Shown: positions 1 through 8,489, counted from the stretch's first letter. The stretch: DNA of 12,524 nucleotides from Pseudomonadota bacterium (GCA_021815835.1 JAKAZN010000011.1:1-12524), one strand, 5' to 3'. Numbers and translations are program-made. The notes: a model not told the origin generated them from the letters alone.

Positions 1-426
1 GGCGCCGGCATTCATCACCACCGCGCCGCCGATGGTGCCGGGGATGCCGCACAGGAACTCCAGCCCCGCGAGACCGGCGGCGGCGGCATGCTCGGCCACC
101 GTCGCATCCAGCGCCGCGGCACCGGCAATGATCCCGTCCTGTTCGGCGATGATCGCAGAAAAGCCGCGCGCCAGCCGCACGACGATCCCGGGCAGGCCGC
201 CATCGCGCAGGATCAGATTGGAGCACGCGCCCAGCACATGCACCGGAATCTCCGGAGCGAGCGCGGCCAGGAAGGCGGCGAGATCGGCCGCGTCGGCCGG
301 GCGGATCAGGGTCTCCGCCGGCCCACCGACGCGGAACCAGGTGGACGGCGCCAACGGGGCGTCGTGGGTCAGCCGCCCGCGCAGGGGCGGGAGCGACGGT
401 GGGTCCACGCGCAAAGCCGCCATCAT
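1..426 (-). CDS. murB: UDP-N-acetylmuramate dehydrogenase MurB, 5' part (cut by window edge)
   Basis: Only the first 142 codons are present; the rest lies to the left of the window. MurB is the cytoplasmic FAD enzyme that reduces UDP-GlcNAc-enolpyruvate to UDP-MurNAc with NADPH. Visible family features are the start of the FAD-binding domain with [10 protein letters not shown] (residues 29-38), the [14 protein letters not shown] segment (64-77, matching the usual LGxGSNLLVRDGG nucleotide-binding loop) and [16 protein letters not shown] (127-142). The ATG at 426 overlaps the murC stop as ATGA; a second ATG follows at once at 423, and either could be used. Upstream is only a G-rich GGGGGG stretch, so translation probably depends on coupling from murC. 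The loop has Ala-Cys where Gly-Gly is usual. The family assignment is firm; the exact start is a choice between adjacent codons. Confidence 0.95.
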   Translation of the reverse strand, partial: MMAALRVDPPSLPPLRGRLTHDAPLAPSTWFRVGGPAETLIRPADAADLAAFLAALAPEIPVHVLGACSNLILRDGGLPGIVVRLARGFSAIIAEQDGIIAGAAALDATVAEHAAAAGLAGLEFLCGIPGTIGGAVVMNAGA

Positions 427-1880
427 GACCGGCCCCCCGCGCGCGTCTTGCCCGGTTGGATCTGTCCAGCTTGGGCCTGCAACGCCGCCAGTTCCGCCGG
501 CAACGCGGCCGCCCATTGGGTGATGTTACCCGCGCCCAGGCAGACCACATAATCGCCCGGCCGCGCGATCGCGAACACCATCTCGGCCAGCCGCGCCGGC
601 GAGGACAGTGGCACCACGGAGCGATGGCCGCGCGCGCGCAGACCCTCCACCAACGCGTCGCGATCGACGCCTTGGATCGGCGCCTCGCCCGCGGGATAGA
701 CATCGGCCACGATCACCGTGCCGGCGTCGTTCATGCAGGCACAGAATTCGGAGAACAAGGTTTGCAGGCGGGTGAAGCGATGCGGCTGCACCACCGCGAC
801 CACGTCGCGCGCGCCGGCCTGGCGCGCGGCCTTCAGCACCGCCGCGATCTCCACCGGATGGTGCCCGTAATCGTCGATCACGGTGATGCCGCCGGCCTCG
901 CCGGTTTTCGTGAAGCGTCGCTTCACGCCGGCAAACCCGGCGAAGGCACTACGCAAGGTGGCGTCGTCGATCATCATCTCCACACCCACCGCCACGGCGG
1001 CGAGCGCGTTCTGCACGTTATGCGCGCCCAGCATCGGCAGGCGGAACGGCCCCATCTGGCGGGTCCGGTTGCGGATGCGGTCGGTGATCGTCACGTGGAA
1101 GGTGGTGCCGCGGGAATCCGGCAGCACCCGCTCGGCCCGCACATCGGCTTGCGGGGAAAATCCGTAGGTGACGATCCGCCGGTCCGCGAGGCGCGGGATC
1201 ATCTGCTGCACCGCCGGATGGTCGATGCACAACACCGCGAAGCCATAGAACGGGATGTTGCCGACGAACTGGTCGTAGCCGGCGATCATCGCCTCTGCCG
1301 TGCCCCAATGGTCCAGATGCTCGGGATCCATGTTGGTGACCACGGCGATGACCGCGGGCAGGCGGAGGAAACTGCCGTCGCTTTCGTCGGCTTCCACCAC
1401 CATCCATTCGCCCGCGCCCATGCGGGTGTTGGAGCCGTAGGCCTCGATGATGCCGCCGTTGATGACGGTCGGATCGAGCTTGGCGGCTTCCAGTACCGCG
1501 GCGATCAGGCTGGTGGTCGTGGTCTTGCCGTGCGTGCCGCCGATCGCGATCGCCCATTTCAGGCGCATGAGCTCGGCCAGCATCTCGGCGCGACGGACCA
1601 CGGGGATGAAGCGCGCGCGGGCCGCCGCGACTTCGGGGTTGTCGCGTTTGACGGCGGAGGAAACCACCACCACCTGCGCGGTGCCGAGATTGCCGCCGTC
1701 ATGGCCGATGGCGACGGCGATGCCGGCTTCGCGCAGGCGGCGGACATTGGTCGATTCGGAAATATCGCTGCCCTGGACGGCGTAGCCCATGGTGTGCAGC
1801 ACCTCGGCGATGCCGGACATGCCGATGCCGCCGATGCCGACGAAATGGATCGTGCCGATCGATAGCGGCAGGGCTCTCAC
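423..1880 (-). CDS. murC: UDP-N-acetylmuramate--L-alanine ligase MurC
   Basis: The 485-aa product has the normal length for MurC, the ATP-dependent cytoplasmic ligase that adds L-Ala to UDP-MurNAc. The N-terminal Rossmann domain opens with [12 protein letters not shown] (12-23). The ATP P-loop is GGTHGKTTT (114-122), followed by [10 protein letters not shown] (162-171), [10 protein letters not shown] (183-192), [12 protein letters not shown] (284-295), [11 protein letters not shown] (335-345) and QPHRFTR (365-371). I place the start at GTG 1880. It overlaps the murG stop as GTGA, has GGGGAGGG just upstream, and begins right before the conserved SIGTIHFVG block; the open frame continues upstream but out of family. 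It overlaps murB by ATGA at its 3' end, so it is probably co-translated with both neighbours. Nothing looks broken. Confidence 0.98.
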   Translation of the reverse strand: MRALPLSIGTIHFVGIGGIGMSGIAEVLHTMGYAVQGSDISESTNVRRLREAGIAVAIGHDGGNLGTAQVVVVSSAVKRDNPEVAAARARFIPVVRRAEMLAELMRLKWAIAIGGTHGKTTTTSLIAAVLEAAKLDPTVINGGIIEAYGSNTRMGAGEWMVVEADESDGSFLRLPAVIAVVTNMDPEHLDHWGTAEAMIAGYDQFVGNIPFYGFAVLCIDHPAVQQMIPRLADRRIVTYGFSPQADVRAERVLPDSRGTTFHVTITDRIRNRTRQMGPFRLPMLGAHNVQNALAAVAVGVEMMIDDATLRSAFAGFAGVKRRFTKTGEAGGITVIDDYGHHPVEIAAVLKAARQAGARDVVAVVQPHRFTRLQTLFSEFCACMNDAGTVIVADVYPAGEAPIQGVDRDALVEGLRARGHRSVVPLSSPARLAEMVFAIARPGDYVVCLGAGNITQWAAALPAELAALQAQAGQIQPGKTRAGGRS

Positions 1881-3007
1881 GCGGGCACCCTCCCCCCGGC
1901 CGGCGCCAGCGCGCGTTCGACGAAATCGGCGAGGCGCGACGCCGCGTCGATCCGGCCCAGGGTGGTGGCGGCGGCGGCGGCGCGGGCGCGGCGGGCGGGA
2001 TCGTCCAGCCAGGCGGCGATGCGCGCGGCGAGCAAATCCGGCGTCAGCCCGGCTTGCGCGATCGCTTCCGCCGCGCCCACGCCGACCAGCGGGCGCGTGT
2101 TGGCGCTCTGGTGATCGTCGATCGCACCGGGCAGCGGCACCAGGATCGCGGGGCGGCCGATGGCGGCAAGCTCGGCGATGGTGGAGGCGCCGGCGCGCGC
2201 GATGACCAATTGCGCGCTCGCGATCATCGGCGCGACGTTCTGGAAGAACGCGGCGGCTTCCCAGGGGAACGCGGCGGTCGCGTAGGCTTCGCGCACGCGC
2301 GGCAAATCCTCGGCGCGGCATTGCTGCGCCAGCGCAATGCGAGCGCGCAGATGCTCCGGCAGCGCCGCGAGCGCAGCCGGCACGAGATCGGCGAAGGCGC
2401 GCGCGCCGAGCGAGCCGCCCAGCACCAGCAGCGATAGCCGCCCATCCGCCCCGGCCGACGCATAAGCCGCGTCGGCCTCGGCCAGGATCGCCGGCCGCAC
2501 CGGATTGCCGGTGACCTCCACCGGCACGCCCGACGGCACGCGCGCGGTGTCGGCGAAACTCAGCGCCAACCCCGCCGCGCGCGGCGCGAGGAACCGGTTC
2601 GCCCGGCCCAGCACCGCGTTCTGTTCATGCAACAACACCGGTGGCGCGTGGCGCAGCATCCGCGCACCCAGCGCCGGCGCGACCGAGGGATAGCCACCGA
2701 ACCCCACCACCGCCGCCGCATCCAGCCGTGCGAGCAATCCCCGCGCGCGCAGCGCCCCGCGCGCCAATGCCGCCGCCGCACCGATCCCGCGCAGCGCGCC
2801 GCGCCCGGCGATGCCGGCGCCGGCCAGCACGAAAATCTCGCGGCCCGCGAAGGCGGCGCTGTCGGCGGCGCGCGAGCGGGCATCTGTCATCAGCGCGATC
2901 CGATGCCCGCGCGCGACGAGCGCGCCGGCCAGCGCCTCGGCCGGGAACAGATGCCCGCCCGTCCCGCCCGCCGCGATCACGATCGGCCGCACCGCTGGCC
3001 CCCTCAT
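1877..3007 (-). CDS. murG: Lipid II synthase MurG (undecaprenyl-diphospho-muramoylpentapeptide GlcNAc transferase)
   Basis: The 376-aa product is a GT-B fold glycosyltransferase of the usual MurG length. It works on the inner face of the membrane, moving GlcNAc from UDP-GlcNAc onto lipid I to give lipid II. Diagnostic motifs are [16 protein letters not shown] (12-27), GFGGYPS (102-108), [14 protein letters not shown] (125-138), VTGNPVR (165-171), [10 protein letters not shown] (196-205), [12 protein letters not shown] (269-280) and [11 protein letters not shown] (297-307). The ATG at 3007 overlaps the ftsW stop as ATGA and has GGGGA about 7 nt upstream. An in-frame ATG two codons earlier (3013) and a longer open frame to 3052 are possible, but they add only residues outside the family. 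The stop overlaps the murC GTG start. Confidence 0.98.
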   Translation of the reverse strand: MRGPAVRPIVIAAGGTGGHLFPAEALAGALVARGHRIALMTDARSRAADSAAFAGREIFVLAGAGIAGRGALRGIGAAAALARGALRARGLLARLDAAAVVGFGGYPSVAPALGARMLRHAPPVLLHEQNAVLGRANRFLAPRAAGLALSFADTARVPSGVPVEVTGNPVRPAILAEADAAYASAGADGRLSLLVLGGSLGARAFADLVPAALAALPEHLRARIALAQQCRAEDLPRVREAYATAAFPWEAAAFFQNVAPMIASAQLVIARAGASTIAELAAIGRPAILVPLPGAIDDHQSANTRPLVGVGAAEAIAQAGLTPDLLAARIAAWLDDPARRARAAAAATTLGRIDAASRLADFVERALAPAGGRVPA

Positions 3008-4161
3008 GTCCATTCCCCGCGCGCGTCCCGGTGCGACTCGCGACGCCGCCAATCCTCCCGCGCGCCCCGACGCGACAGCGCCAGCAACATCCCGATCTCC
3101 AGCGCCGAGGCGGCGATCGAGGACCCGCCGTAGGAAATGAACGGCAGCGTCATCCCCTTGGTCGGAATCAACGCCAGCGACGAGCCCATGTTCACGAAGG
3201 CCTGCAGGCCGAACGCGGCCAGCAGGCCGGTGCAGGCCAGCGCGATGAACGGGTCCTGCTCGCGCAGCAGCCGTAACAACCCGCGCAGCACGATGAAGCC
3301 GAACACCGCGACGATGACGGCGCAGATGATCAGCCCGTATTCCTCCCCGGCGACGGCGAAGATGAAATCGGCGTGCGCGTCCGGCAGCAGGTCCTTGATT
3401 CGTCCCTCGCCGGGGCCGCGGCCGAACAGGCCGCCATTGGCGAAGGCGTGCAGCGCCATCGTCATCTGATAGGTGTGCGGCCCCGTGGGATGCAGGAACT
3501 CGGCGACGCGCATCCGCACATGTCCGAACATCGCATAGGCGGCGGCGGCGAGACCCAGCATCGCCATCACGCCGACGCCGACCAGATACAGGTTCAGCCC
3601 ATCGACGAACAATTGGATGAACAGCACCGCGGTGAGCACCGCGGTCATGCCGACATCCGGCTGCTCCTTCAGCAGCAGCACGATCAGCAGCCAGATCGCG
3701 CCGGCGATCAGCGCGCCGGGGAAGCGGCGGTTGCGGTGATGCGCGGCGAGCAGCCAGGCGGTGACGACGGCGAAGCAGGGCTTGAGGAACTCGCTGGGCT
3801 GCACCGGCATCCCGGCAATGCGGACCCAGCGGCGCGCGCCGAGAATCTCCACGCCCGAGACCAGGGTGGCCGCGGTCAGCGCCAGCGCGATCGCGCCGCC
3901 GATCAGCGCCAGGCGGCGGATCTCGCGCGGCGAGAGCAGCGAAATGCCGATCATCGCCATCCCGCCCGCGGCGAGGAAGACCATCTGCTTGGCAAGCAGC
4001 CGCGTGCCGTTATCGCCCAGCCGATGCGCGGCCGAGGGCGCGGCGGCGAGCGCCAGGACGAAGCCGAAGGCGAACAGCAGGCCGATCGCGCCCAGGGTCC
4101 AGCGATCGACCGACCACCACCAGCGGCCAAGGACGGAATCGTCGGCGCGGGAGATGGTCAT
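3004..4161 (-). CDS. ftsW: Septal peptidoglycan glycosyltransferase FtsW (SEDS family)
   Basis: The 385-aa polytopic membrane protein belongs to the SEDS family, whose division member FtsW polymerises lipid II at the septum with its partner FtsI. Hydrophobic segments run through the whole chain after a short cytoplasmic N-terminus. Family motifs are LGARRWVRI (108-116), QPSEFLKP (121-128), KEQPDVGMT (165-173), LFGRGPGEG (245-253), DAHADFIFAVAGEEYG (261-276) and IPTKGMTLPFISYGGSS (332-348). The last motif and the cluster context favour FtsW over RodA. The ATG at 4161 shares its A with the murD stop (TGATG), with GGGAGGG upstream. The C-terminus is a short basic tail. The usual polar residue after QPDxG is Met here, a minor variant. 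The 3' end overlaps murG by ATGA. Confidence 0.97.
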   Translation of the reverse strand: MTISRADDSVLGRWWWSVDRWTLGAIGLLFAFGFVLALAAAPSAAHRLGDNGTRLLAKQMVFLAAGGMAMIGISLLSPREIRRLALIGGAIALALTAATLVSGVEILGARRWVRIAGMPVQPSEFLKPCFAVVTAWLLAAHHRNRRFPGALIAGAIWLLIVLLLKEQPDVGMTAVLTAVLFIQLFVDGLNLYLVGVGVMAMLGLAAAAYAMFGHVRMRVAEFLHPTGPHTYQMTMALHAFANGGLFGRGPGEGRIKDLLPDAHADFIFAVAGEEYGLIICAVIVAVFGFIVLRGLLRLLREQDPFIALACTGLLAAFGLQAFVNMGSSLALIPTKGMTLPFISYGGSSIAASALEIGMLLALSRRGAREDWRRRESHRDARGEWT

Positions 4162-5585
4162 CAGGCGGCCCTCCCGGCCGGCGCGGAGTCGGATGCGAGC
4201 GCGGCGACGCAGTCGGCGAAGCGGATGCCGCGCGCCTCGAACCCCGTGAACTGGTCGAAGCTCGCGCACGCGGGCGAGAGCAGCACGACCGGCACGTTGC
4301 CGGCGCGGGCGGCGGCGAAGGCGGCGGGCACGGCCGCGTCCAGGGTTCCGGCGATCTCGTGGGCGACCGACGCGGCGGCGAGCGTGGCGGCGAGCGCGGG
4401 GGCGTCGCGGCCGATCAGGACGGCGCGGACGATACGTGGGAAGAACGGTGCCAGCGGCGCGATGCCGCCCTCCTTGGCGATGCCGCCGGCGATCCAGATC
4501 AGCCGCGGGTAGCAGCCGAGCGCGCGCGCGGCGGCGTCCGCGTTGGTCGCCTTGCTGTCGTCGATGAAGGCGACGCCGTCGATCTCGGCGATCCGGCGCT
4601 GGCGGTGCGCCAAGCCTGGGAAACTTGCAAGCCCGCGCGCGATGGCATCGCGCGGCACGCCGAGGGCCGTCGCGATCGCCGCCGCCGCGGCGGCGTTCTG
4701 CGCGTTGTGGGCGCCGGGCAGCGCGGGCGCGGCGGCGAGATCGGCAAGCACGCCGGCGGCGTCGCGCAGAAATGTTCCGTCAGCCCAGACATCGGCGGGA
4801 TTTGCGCCCGAGACGGTCAGCACCTGGGCGGGACCGGCGCGCAATCCGGCCGCCATCGCGACGGACGCATCGTCGTCGGTGCCGACCACGGCGAGATCAG
4901 GCGCGCACTGGCGGGCGAAGATCGCCCGCTTCGCCGCCGTGTAGCCCGCCATGTCGCCGTGCCGGTCCAGGTGATCGGGAGAAAGATTGAGCATCGCCGC
5001 GGCATCGAAGCGCATGGTTTCGAGTCGCTCCAACATGTAGCTCGACATTTCCAGCACATAGACGCCGCGGTCGGCCAGCAGCGGCAGCGCCAGCGCGGCG
5101 GGGCCGAGATTGCCGCCGGCCGCCACGGGAACCCCGGCGCCGGCCAGGATGTGGGCGAGCAGGGCGGTGGTGGTGGATTTGCCGTTGGTCCCGGTGATGC
5201 CGACGAAGCGCGCGGCGGAGCCGGCGGCGCGGACGGCGCGGAACAACATTTCGGCATCCGACAGGATCGGCACGCCGGAAGCGCGCGCGCGGGAAGCAAC
5301 CGGGTGCGGGTGGGGGAGGAGATGCGGGATGCCGGGGGACAGGATCAAGGCGTCGTAGGGGAAGCCCCGCGCGTCGAGCGGGTTGCGGAAGGTGAGCGTG
5401 CCCCTCACCCCTCCCTCTCCCCCAGAGGGGGGAGAGGGGGCGTTGCGGGCGGCGGCGTCGTCCCAGGCCGTCACATGGGCGCCCATCGCGGCGAGGGCGG
5501 TGGCCGCGGGCAGGCCGTTGCGGCCGAGACCGAGCACCGCGAAACGCGCGCCCGCGAACAGGTCGGGGGGGAAGGCGCCGCTCAT
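4161..5585 (-). CDS. murD: UDP-N-acetylmuramoyl-L-alanine--D-glutamate ligase MurD, with an in-frame repeat insertion
   Basis: The 474-aa product is MurD, which adds D-Glu to UDP-MurNAc-L-Ala in the cytoplasm. Motifs in order are VLGLGRNG (17-24), [13 protein letters not shown] (79-91), the P-loop [10 protein letters not shown] (131-140), EMSSYMLE (179-186), [12 protein letters not shown] (200-211), the AAK lysine (K219, expected to be carbamylated), [11 protein letters not shown] (291-301), [11 protein letters not shown] (341-351), [10 protein letters not shown] (365-374) and [12 protein letters not shown] (435-446). The ATG at 5585 overlaps the mraY stop as ATGA. Residues 50-62 ([13 protein letters not shown]) come from a REP-like hairpin and are not family sequence. 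They sit in a variable loop of the N-terminal UDP-binding domain, after WDD, so activity is probably kept. The 3' end joins ftsW as TGATG. Confidence 0.97.
   Translation of the reverse strand: MSGAFPPDLFAGARFAVLGLGRNGLPAATALAAMGAHVTAWDDAAARNAPSPPSGGEGGVRGTLTFRNPLDARGFPYDALILSPGIPHLLPHPHPVASRARASGVPILSDAEMLFRAVRAAGSAARFVGITGTNGKSTTTALLAHILAGAGVPVAAGGNLGPAALALPLLADRGVYVLEMSSYMLERLETMRFDAAAMLNLSPDHLDRHGDMAGYTAAKRAIFARQCAPDLAVVGTDDDASVAMAAGLRAGPAQVLTVSGANPADVWADGTFLRDAAGVLADLAAAPALPGAHNAQNAAAAAAIATALGVPRDAIARGLASFPGLAHRQRRIAEIDGVAFIDDSKATNADAAARALGCYPRLIWIAGGIAKEGGIAPLAPFFPRIVRAVLIGRDAPALAATLAAASVAHEIAGTLDAAVPAAFAAARAGNVPVVLLSPACASFDQFTGFEARGIRFADCVAALASDSAPAGRAA
5401..5440. repeat. REP-like palindromic element inside murD
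   Basis: A C-rich then G-rich segment forms a hairpin with 11-bp perfect arms (CCCTCTCCCCC at 5413-5423, GGGGGAGAGGG at 5428-5438) and a 4-nt loop, preceded by CCCCTCACCCCT. This matches the general look of the CCCTCACCC...CCTCTCCCC...GGGGAGAGGG repeats that are dispersed, mostly between genes, in many alpha- and betaproteobacteria (recalled, not searched). Here it lies within the murD coding frame and is read without a stop as murD residues 50-62. Its base runs are unlike the surrounding codons. Only one copy is visible in the window, so the family assignment rests on resemblance. Confidence 0.75.
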
Positions 5586-6670
5586 CGGATTTTCAACGTC
5601 GCCAGGCCCACCAGGGCCAGGATCATGGAGATGATCCAGAACCGGATCACGATGGTGGCCTCCGCCCAGCCCTTCTTCTCGAAATGATGATGCAGCGGCG
5701 CCATCAGGAACACGCGCGTGCCGGTGCGCTTGAACCAGAACACCTGGATGATGACGGAGACCGTCTCCACCACGAACAGCCCGCCGACGATCGCCAGCAC
5801 GAACTCGTTCTTGGTCACCACCGCGACCGCGCCCAGCGCGCCGCCGAGCGCGAGCGAGCCGGTATCGCCCATGAACACCGCCGCCGGCGGGGCGTTGAAC
5901 CACAGGAACCCAAGCCCGGCGCCGATCAGGGCCGAGCAGAACACGGTGAGCTCGCCCGCCCCCGGCACCGGATGCAGTTGCAGGTAGTCGGCGAAGACGT
6001 GGTTGCCGACCAGATAGGCGATCAGCGCGAACACGCCGGCGGCGATGATGGAGGGCACGATCGCCAGCCCATCGAGCCCGTCCGTCAGGTTCACCGCGTT
6101 CGAACTGCCCATCATCACCAGCGCGCCGAAGGCCGGGAACCCCCAGCCGAGCGGGACCAGCAGGTTCTTGAACACCGGCAGCGCCACCGCGTCGCCCAGA
6201 TTGCCGTCGGTGGTGTGCATGATCCAGGCGGCGGCGGCCAGCCCGATCACCGCCTGGCCCAGCAGCTTCAGCCGTCCCGCGAGACCCTTATGGCTGCGGC
6301 GGGTGAGCTTCAGCCAATCGTCGGCGAAGCCGAGCAGTCCGTAGCCGAACGTCACCCCCATCACCGCCCAGACATAGCGGTTGCGCAGATCGACCCAGAG
6401 CACCGTCGATCCCAGGGTGGCGAGCAGGATGAGCACGCCTCCCATGGTCGGCGTGCCGGCCTTTTCGATCAGATGCCGCTCGGGTCCGTCGGCGCGGATC
6501 GGCTGGCCCTGGCGCTGGGTGCGCCGCAGCCAGCGGATCAGGCCGGGGCCGATCAGGAAGCTGAACACCAGCGCGGTGAGGCAGGCGGCGCCGGAGCGGA
6601 ACGTGATGTAGTGCAGCACGTTGAACGCGGAGACGTCGCGCGCCAGGGGATGGGCGAGGGCAAACAGCAT
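5582..6670 (-). CDS. mraY: Phospho-N-acetylmuramoyl-pentapeptide-transferase MraY
   Basis: The 362-aa integral membrane enzyme has the standard MraY length. It transfers phospho-MurNAc-pentapeptide from UDP to undecaprenyl phosphate, making lipid I on the inner leaflet. Signatures are [10 protein letters not shown] (16-25), AGTPTMGG (71-78), the acidic FADDWLK (115-121), the [10 protein letters not shown] block (194-203), [19 protein letters not shown] (259-277, with catalytic-site Asp269) and [14 protein letters not shown] (324-337). About ten hydrophobic segments are apparent. The start is ATG 6670, which shares its A with the murF stop (TGATG) and follows GGAGGG by about 6 nt. The longer open frame to 6868 is antisense-like arginine-rich sequence and was not used. 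The stop overlaps murD by ATGA. Confidence 0.98.
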   Translation of the reverse strand: MLFALAHPLARDVSAFNVLHYITFRSGAACLTALVFSFLIGPGLIRWLRRTQRQGQPIRADGPERHLIEKAGTPTMGGVLILLATLGSTVLWVDLRNRYVWAVMGVTFGYGLLGFADDWLKLTRRSHKGLAGRLKLLGQAVIGLAAAAWIMHTTDGNLGDAVALPVFKNLLVPLGWGFPAFGALVMMGSSNAVNLTDGLDGLAIVPSIIAAGVFALIAYLVGNHVFADYLQLHPVPGAGELTVFCSALIGAGLGFLWFNAPPAAVFMGDTGSLALGGALGAVAVVTKNEFVLAIVGGLFVVETVSVIIQVFWFKRTGTRVFLMAPLHHHFEKKGWAEATIVIRFWIISMILALVGLATLKIR

Positions 6671-8040
6671 CAGCCGCCCTCCGCCAGCCGCGCGAGCGCG
6701 GCGACGACGATATTCATGCGGCTGCCGAGACTGCCTTTCACCAAAATGGCATCGCCCGGCCGGACGGCCTGCGCGAGCAGCGGCGCCAGCGCCGCGGAAT
6801 CGGGCGCATAGGCTATCGTAGCCGGATTTGGCAGGGCGTCGCGCAGATGGCGCATCTGCGTCCCGCACAGGAATACGCGATCGGCGGCGTCCGTAACCGC
6901 CTCGGCGAGCGCCGCGTGCTCGGCGGCGGCGTGGGCGCCGAGCTCCAGCATGTCGCCCAGCACGGCGATCCGCCGCCCGGGCTGGGCGGCGAGCACGGCG
7001 AGGGCCGCGTGCATCGAGGCGCCGTTGGCGTTGTAGCTTTCGTCGAGCAGGAGCGCGCGCCCGCCGGGGACCGCGATGTCCCGCCGCGCGCCGCGCCCGG
7101 CGAGAGGGGCGAAGCCGTCGAGCGCGGCGGCAGCCTGGCCGGGGGGAATGCCGAGCGCCGCCGCGGCGGCCAGTGCCGCGAGCGCGTTCAGCGCCATGTG
7201 CCGGCCGGGAGCAGCGAGGCGGATGGTCACGGTTACGCCGGGGCAGGTGGCGCGGAGCGTGGTGGCTTCGGCCGTGACCTCGGCCGCGTCCAGGCGGAAA
7301 TCGGCGTCGGAGGCCGCGCCGAAGCTGACGATGCGGGCGTAGGCTTGCCGCGCGGCGTCGCGCAGGCGGGGGAACTGGTCGCTGTCGGCGGGCAGGATCG
7401 CGGCGCCGCCCGGCTCCAGCCCGCGCAGGATGGCGGCCTTTTCGTCGGCGATCGCCTCAATGGAGCCGAGATGGCCGATATGGGCTGGCGCGATCGCGGT
7501 GACGATTGCGACATGCGGGCGGGCGAGACGGGCGAGTGGTTCGATCTCGCCCGCGTGGTTCATGCCGAGCTCAGCCACGCAGAACGCCGCGTCGGCCGGC
7601 AGGCGGGCGAGCGTGAGCGGCACGCCCCACTGGTTGTTGTGCGAGGCGCTCGCGGCATGGGTGAGGCCGACGGCGGCGAGGATGGTGCGCAGCATCTCCT
7701 TCGTGGTGGTCTTGCCGACGCTGCCGGTGATCGCGGCGAGCTTGCCGGTGAAGCGGGCGCGCCCGGCGCGGCCGAGCGCGGTAAGGCCCGCCAGCGTGTC
7801 TTCCACCAGCAGCAAAGGCAGATCGGGCGCGCCGTGTTGTGCGAGCGCGCCGGCGGCACCGGCTTGCAGCGCGGCTGGGATGAAGGCGTGGCCATCGCGG
7901 TGTTCGCCTTGGAGGGCCACGAACATCTCGCCCGGGATCAGGCCGCGCGTGTCGATGGCGATGCCGGTCGCGGCGAAGGGGCGGGTGAAGCGTCCGCCGG
8001 TCGCTTCTTGCAGGGCGGTCGCGGTCCAGAGCGCGCTCAT
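6670..8040 (-). CDS. murF: UDP-N-acetylmuramoyl-tripeptide--D-alanyl-D-alanine ligase MurF
   Basis: The 456-aa product is MurF, which adds D-Ala-D-Ala to UDP-MurNAc-tripeptide in the cytoplasm. Motifs are [14 protein letters not shown] (30-43), the P-loop [13 protein letters not shown] (105-117), [10 protein letters not shown] (135-144), [10 protein letters not shown] (157-166), [12 protein letters not shown] (332-343), [10 protein letters not shown] (359-368) and [11 protein letters not shown] (432-442). The start is taken at ATG 8040 because the conserved MurF N-terminus ([16 protein letters not shown]) begins there. No Shine-Dalgarno precedes it (the upstream 15 nt are CGCGCGTGGCCGCCG), unlike its neighbours. 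Unlike every other junction here, murF is separated from the gene before it, by about 445 bp of repeat-bearing DNA. Its ATG overlaps the stop of a 150-codon open frame running from the murE end. The 3' end joins mraY as TGATG. Confidence 0.97.
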   Translation of the reverse strand: MSALWTATALQEATGGRFTRPFAATGIAIDTRGLIPGEMFVALQGEHRDGHAFIPAALQAGAAGALAQHGAPDLPLLLVEDTLAGLTALGRAGRARFTGKLAAITGSVGKTTTKEMLRTILAAVGLTHAASASHNNQWGVPLTLARLPADAAFCVAELGMNHAGEIEPLARLARPHVAIVTAIAPAHIGHLGSIEAIADEKAAILRGLEPGGAAILPADSDQFPRLRDAARQAYARIVSFGAASDADFRLDAAEVTAEATTLRATCPGVTVTIRLAAPGRHMALNALAALAAAAALGIPPGQAAAALDGFAPLAGRGARRDIAVPGGRALLLDESYNANGASMHAALAVLAAQPGRRIAVLGDMLELGAHAAAEHAALAEAVTDAADRVFLCGTQMRHLRDALPNPATIAYAPDSAALAPLLAQAVRPGDAILVKGSLGSRMNIVVAALARLAEGG

Positions 8041-8489
8041 CGGCGGCCACGCGCGCGCGACGCGGCCGCTTGTCGCCTGCCGTGAGCGCGCCTCGCTCCG
8101 AGCGAGGGCGGTGGACGGGATTGGCGGCGCGCGCGCCCGGATGCGGGTCCCGGGTGGTCGGCGCGCTGTTCTTTTTTTAACACGGAGAAGAAAGGCGAGG
8201 GCCACGGAGGGCACGGAGGGTTGGGTGCGCGCTCCACCCTGGTACGCCACGGGAGACCGGCGTTGGCGGCAACCGCCCGGGGACATACCGGGCTGGAGCG
8301 CGCACCCAACCCTCCGTGCCCTCCGTGGCCCTCGCCTTTCTTCTCCGTGTGAAACAAAAAAATCCGCCCACGTCCGAGGCCTTGCGTGAGGATCCGCAGA
8401 CGGCCGATCTCGTTCTTAGCCGTAACGAACCGATTCGGTAATATGGCGCGCGTCGCTCGCCGCCTCCGCCAGGTGCCCATCGCGCTCAT
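8037..8489 (-). CDS. Hypothetical 150-codon open frame linking murE to murF
   Basis: This frame starts at an ATG that overlaps the murE stop as ATGA, behind GGAGG with a 6-nt spacer, and ends at a TGA that overlaps the murF ATG, again as ATGA. The predicted product is very rich in Arg, Pro and Gly. Its middle (residues about 43-106) is just the palindrome read through, giving GEGHGGHGG and later NPPCPPWPSPFF. I recognise no domain, signal peptide or membrane segment, and it is unlikely to be a conserved protein. It could be translated simply because it inherited the ancestral murF start signals, passing ribosomes on to murF. In GC-rich DNA an open frame of this length can also arise by chance. 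Confidence 0.3.
   Translation of the reverse strand: MSAMGTWRRRRATRAILPNRFVTAKNEIGRLRILTQGLGRGRIFLFHTEKKGEGHGGHGGLGARSSPVCPRAVAANAGLPWRTRVERAPNPPCPPWPSPFFSVLKKEQRADHPGPASGRARRQSRPPPSLGARRAHGRRQAAASRARGRR
8087..8108. repeat. Short GC hairpin upstream of murF
   Basis: CGCCTCGCT (8087-8095) and AGCGAGGGCG (8099-8108) pair over 9 bp with one bulged G and a 3-nt loop. It lies 47 bp before the murF start, on the murF side of the large palindrome. There is no U-run after it in either direction, so it is not a terminator. It may be fortuitous in such GC-rich DNA. Confidence 0.4.
8172..8362. repeat. Long palindromic repeat with perfect 57-bp arms
   Basis: The arms at 8180-8236 and 8294-8350 are perfect reverse complements over 57 bp. 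They surround a 57-nt centre (8237-8293) whose first bases on each side still pair partly. Outside the arms, T7 (8172-8178) faces A7 (8356-8362), extending the stem across a small asymmetric internal loop. Each arm has three CACGGAG copies, two of them a 9-bp tandem CACGGAGGG (8203-8220). The T tract is 5' and the A tract 3' on either strand, so it is not an intrinsic terminator. The style resembles the CACGGAGGGCACGGAG-type repeats that turn up as spurious TEGTEG or HGGHGG peptides in many genomes (recalled). Transcribed within the operon, it should fold into a very stable stem between murE and murF. Confidence 0.92.

Larger units (their letters stand above)
8032..8489. mobile_element. Probable insertion between murE and murF, bounded by 9-bp direct repeats
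   Basis: The 9 bp ATGAGCGCG (minus strand) occur at 8489-8481, spanning the murE stop, and again at 8040-8032, the murF start. The 440 bp between them (8041-8480) interrupt an otherwise fully overlapping operon and contain a long palindrome placed almost exactly in the middle (139 bp on one side, 130 bp on the other). This is what an insertion with a 9-bp target duplication at an ancestral ATGA murE/murF junction would leave. There is no transposase, and the two ends (CGGCGGCCAC and ATGGGCACCT, read inward) are not inverted repeats of each other, so no known transposon family can be named. A stepwise origin or a chance 9-bp match remains possible. Confidence 0.5.

Noticed and set aside
456..1865. 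Long plus-strand open frames opposite murC, and similar ones at 3373-4512, 4359-5687, 5684-6811, 6847-8085, 8570-10207 and 10905-12146
   Set aside because: They are antisense shadows of well-conserved minus-strand genes. GC-rich codons leave few stops on the opposite strand, and the products are His/Arg/Gly/Asp-rich with no recognisable domain.
8041..8286. Longer MurF start at 8286
   Set aside because: The added residues are the palindrome and spacer read in frame (SVPSVALAFLL and Arg-rich sequence), while the MurF family N-terminus begins at 8040.
8180..8350. CRISPR-like repeat structure
   Set aside because: There are only two arms in inverted orientation plus short CACGGAG tandems; no regularly spaced direct repeats and no cas genes.
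8172..8362. Large palindrome as an intrinsic transcription terminator
   Set aside because: In either direction the stem is followed by an A-rich, not U-rich, tract, and essential genes of the same operon lie downstream.
8410..8445. Possible minus-strand promoter for murF (TTACCG, 17-nt spacer, TAAGAA) and a small ACCGA/TCGGT inverted repeat (8429-8439)
   Set aside because: Each box matches the sigma-70 consensus at only about half of its positions. The patch is less GC-rich than its surroundings, but that alone does not support a promoter or operator.
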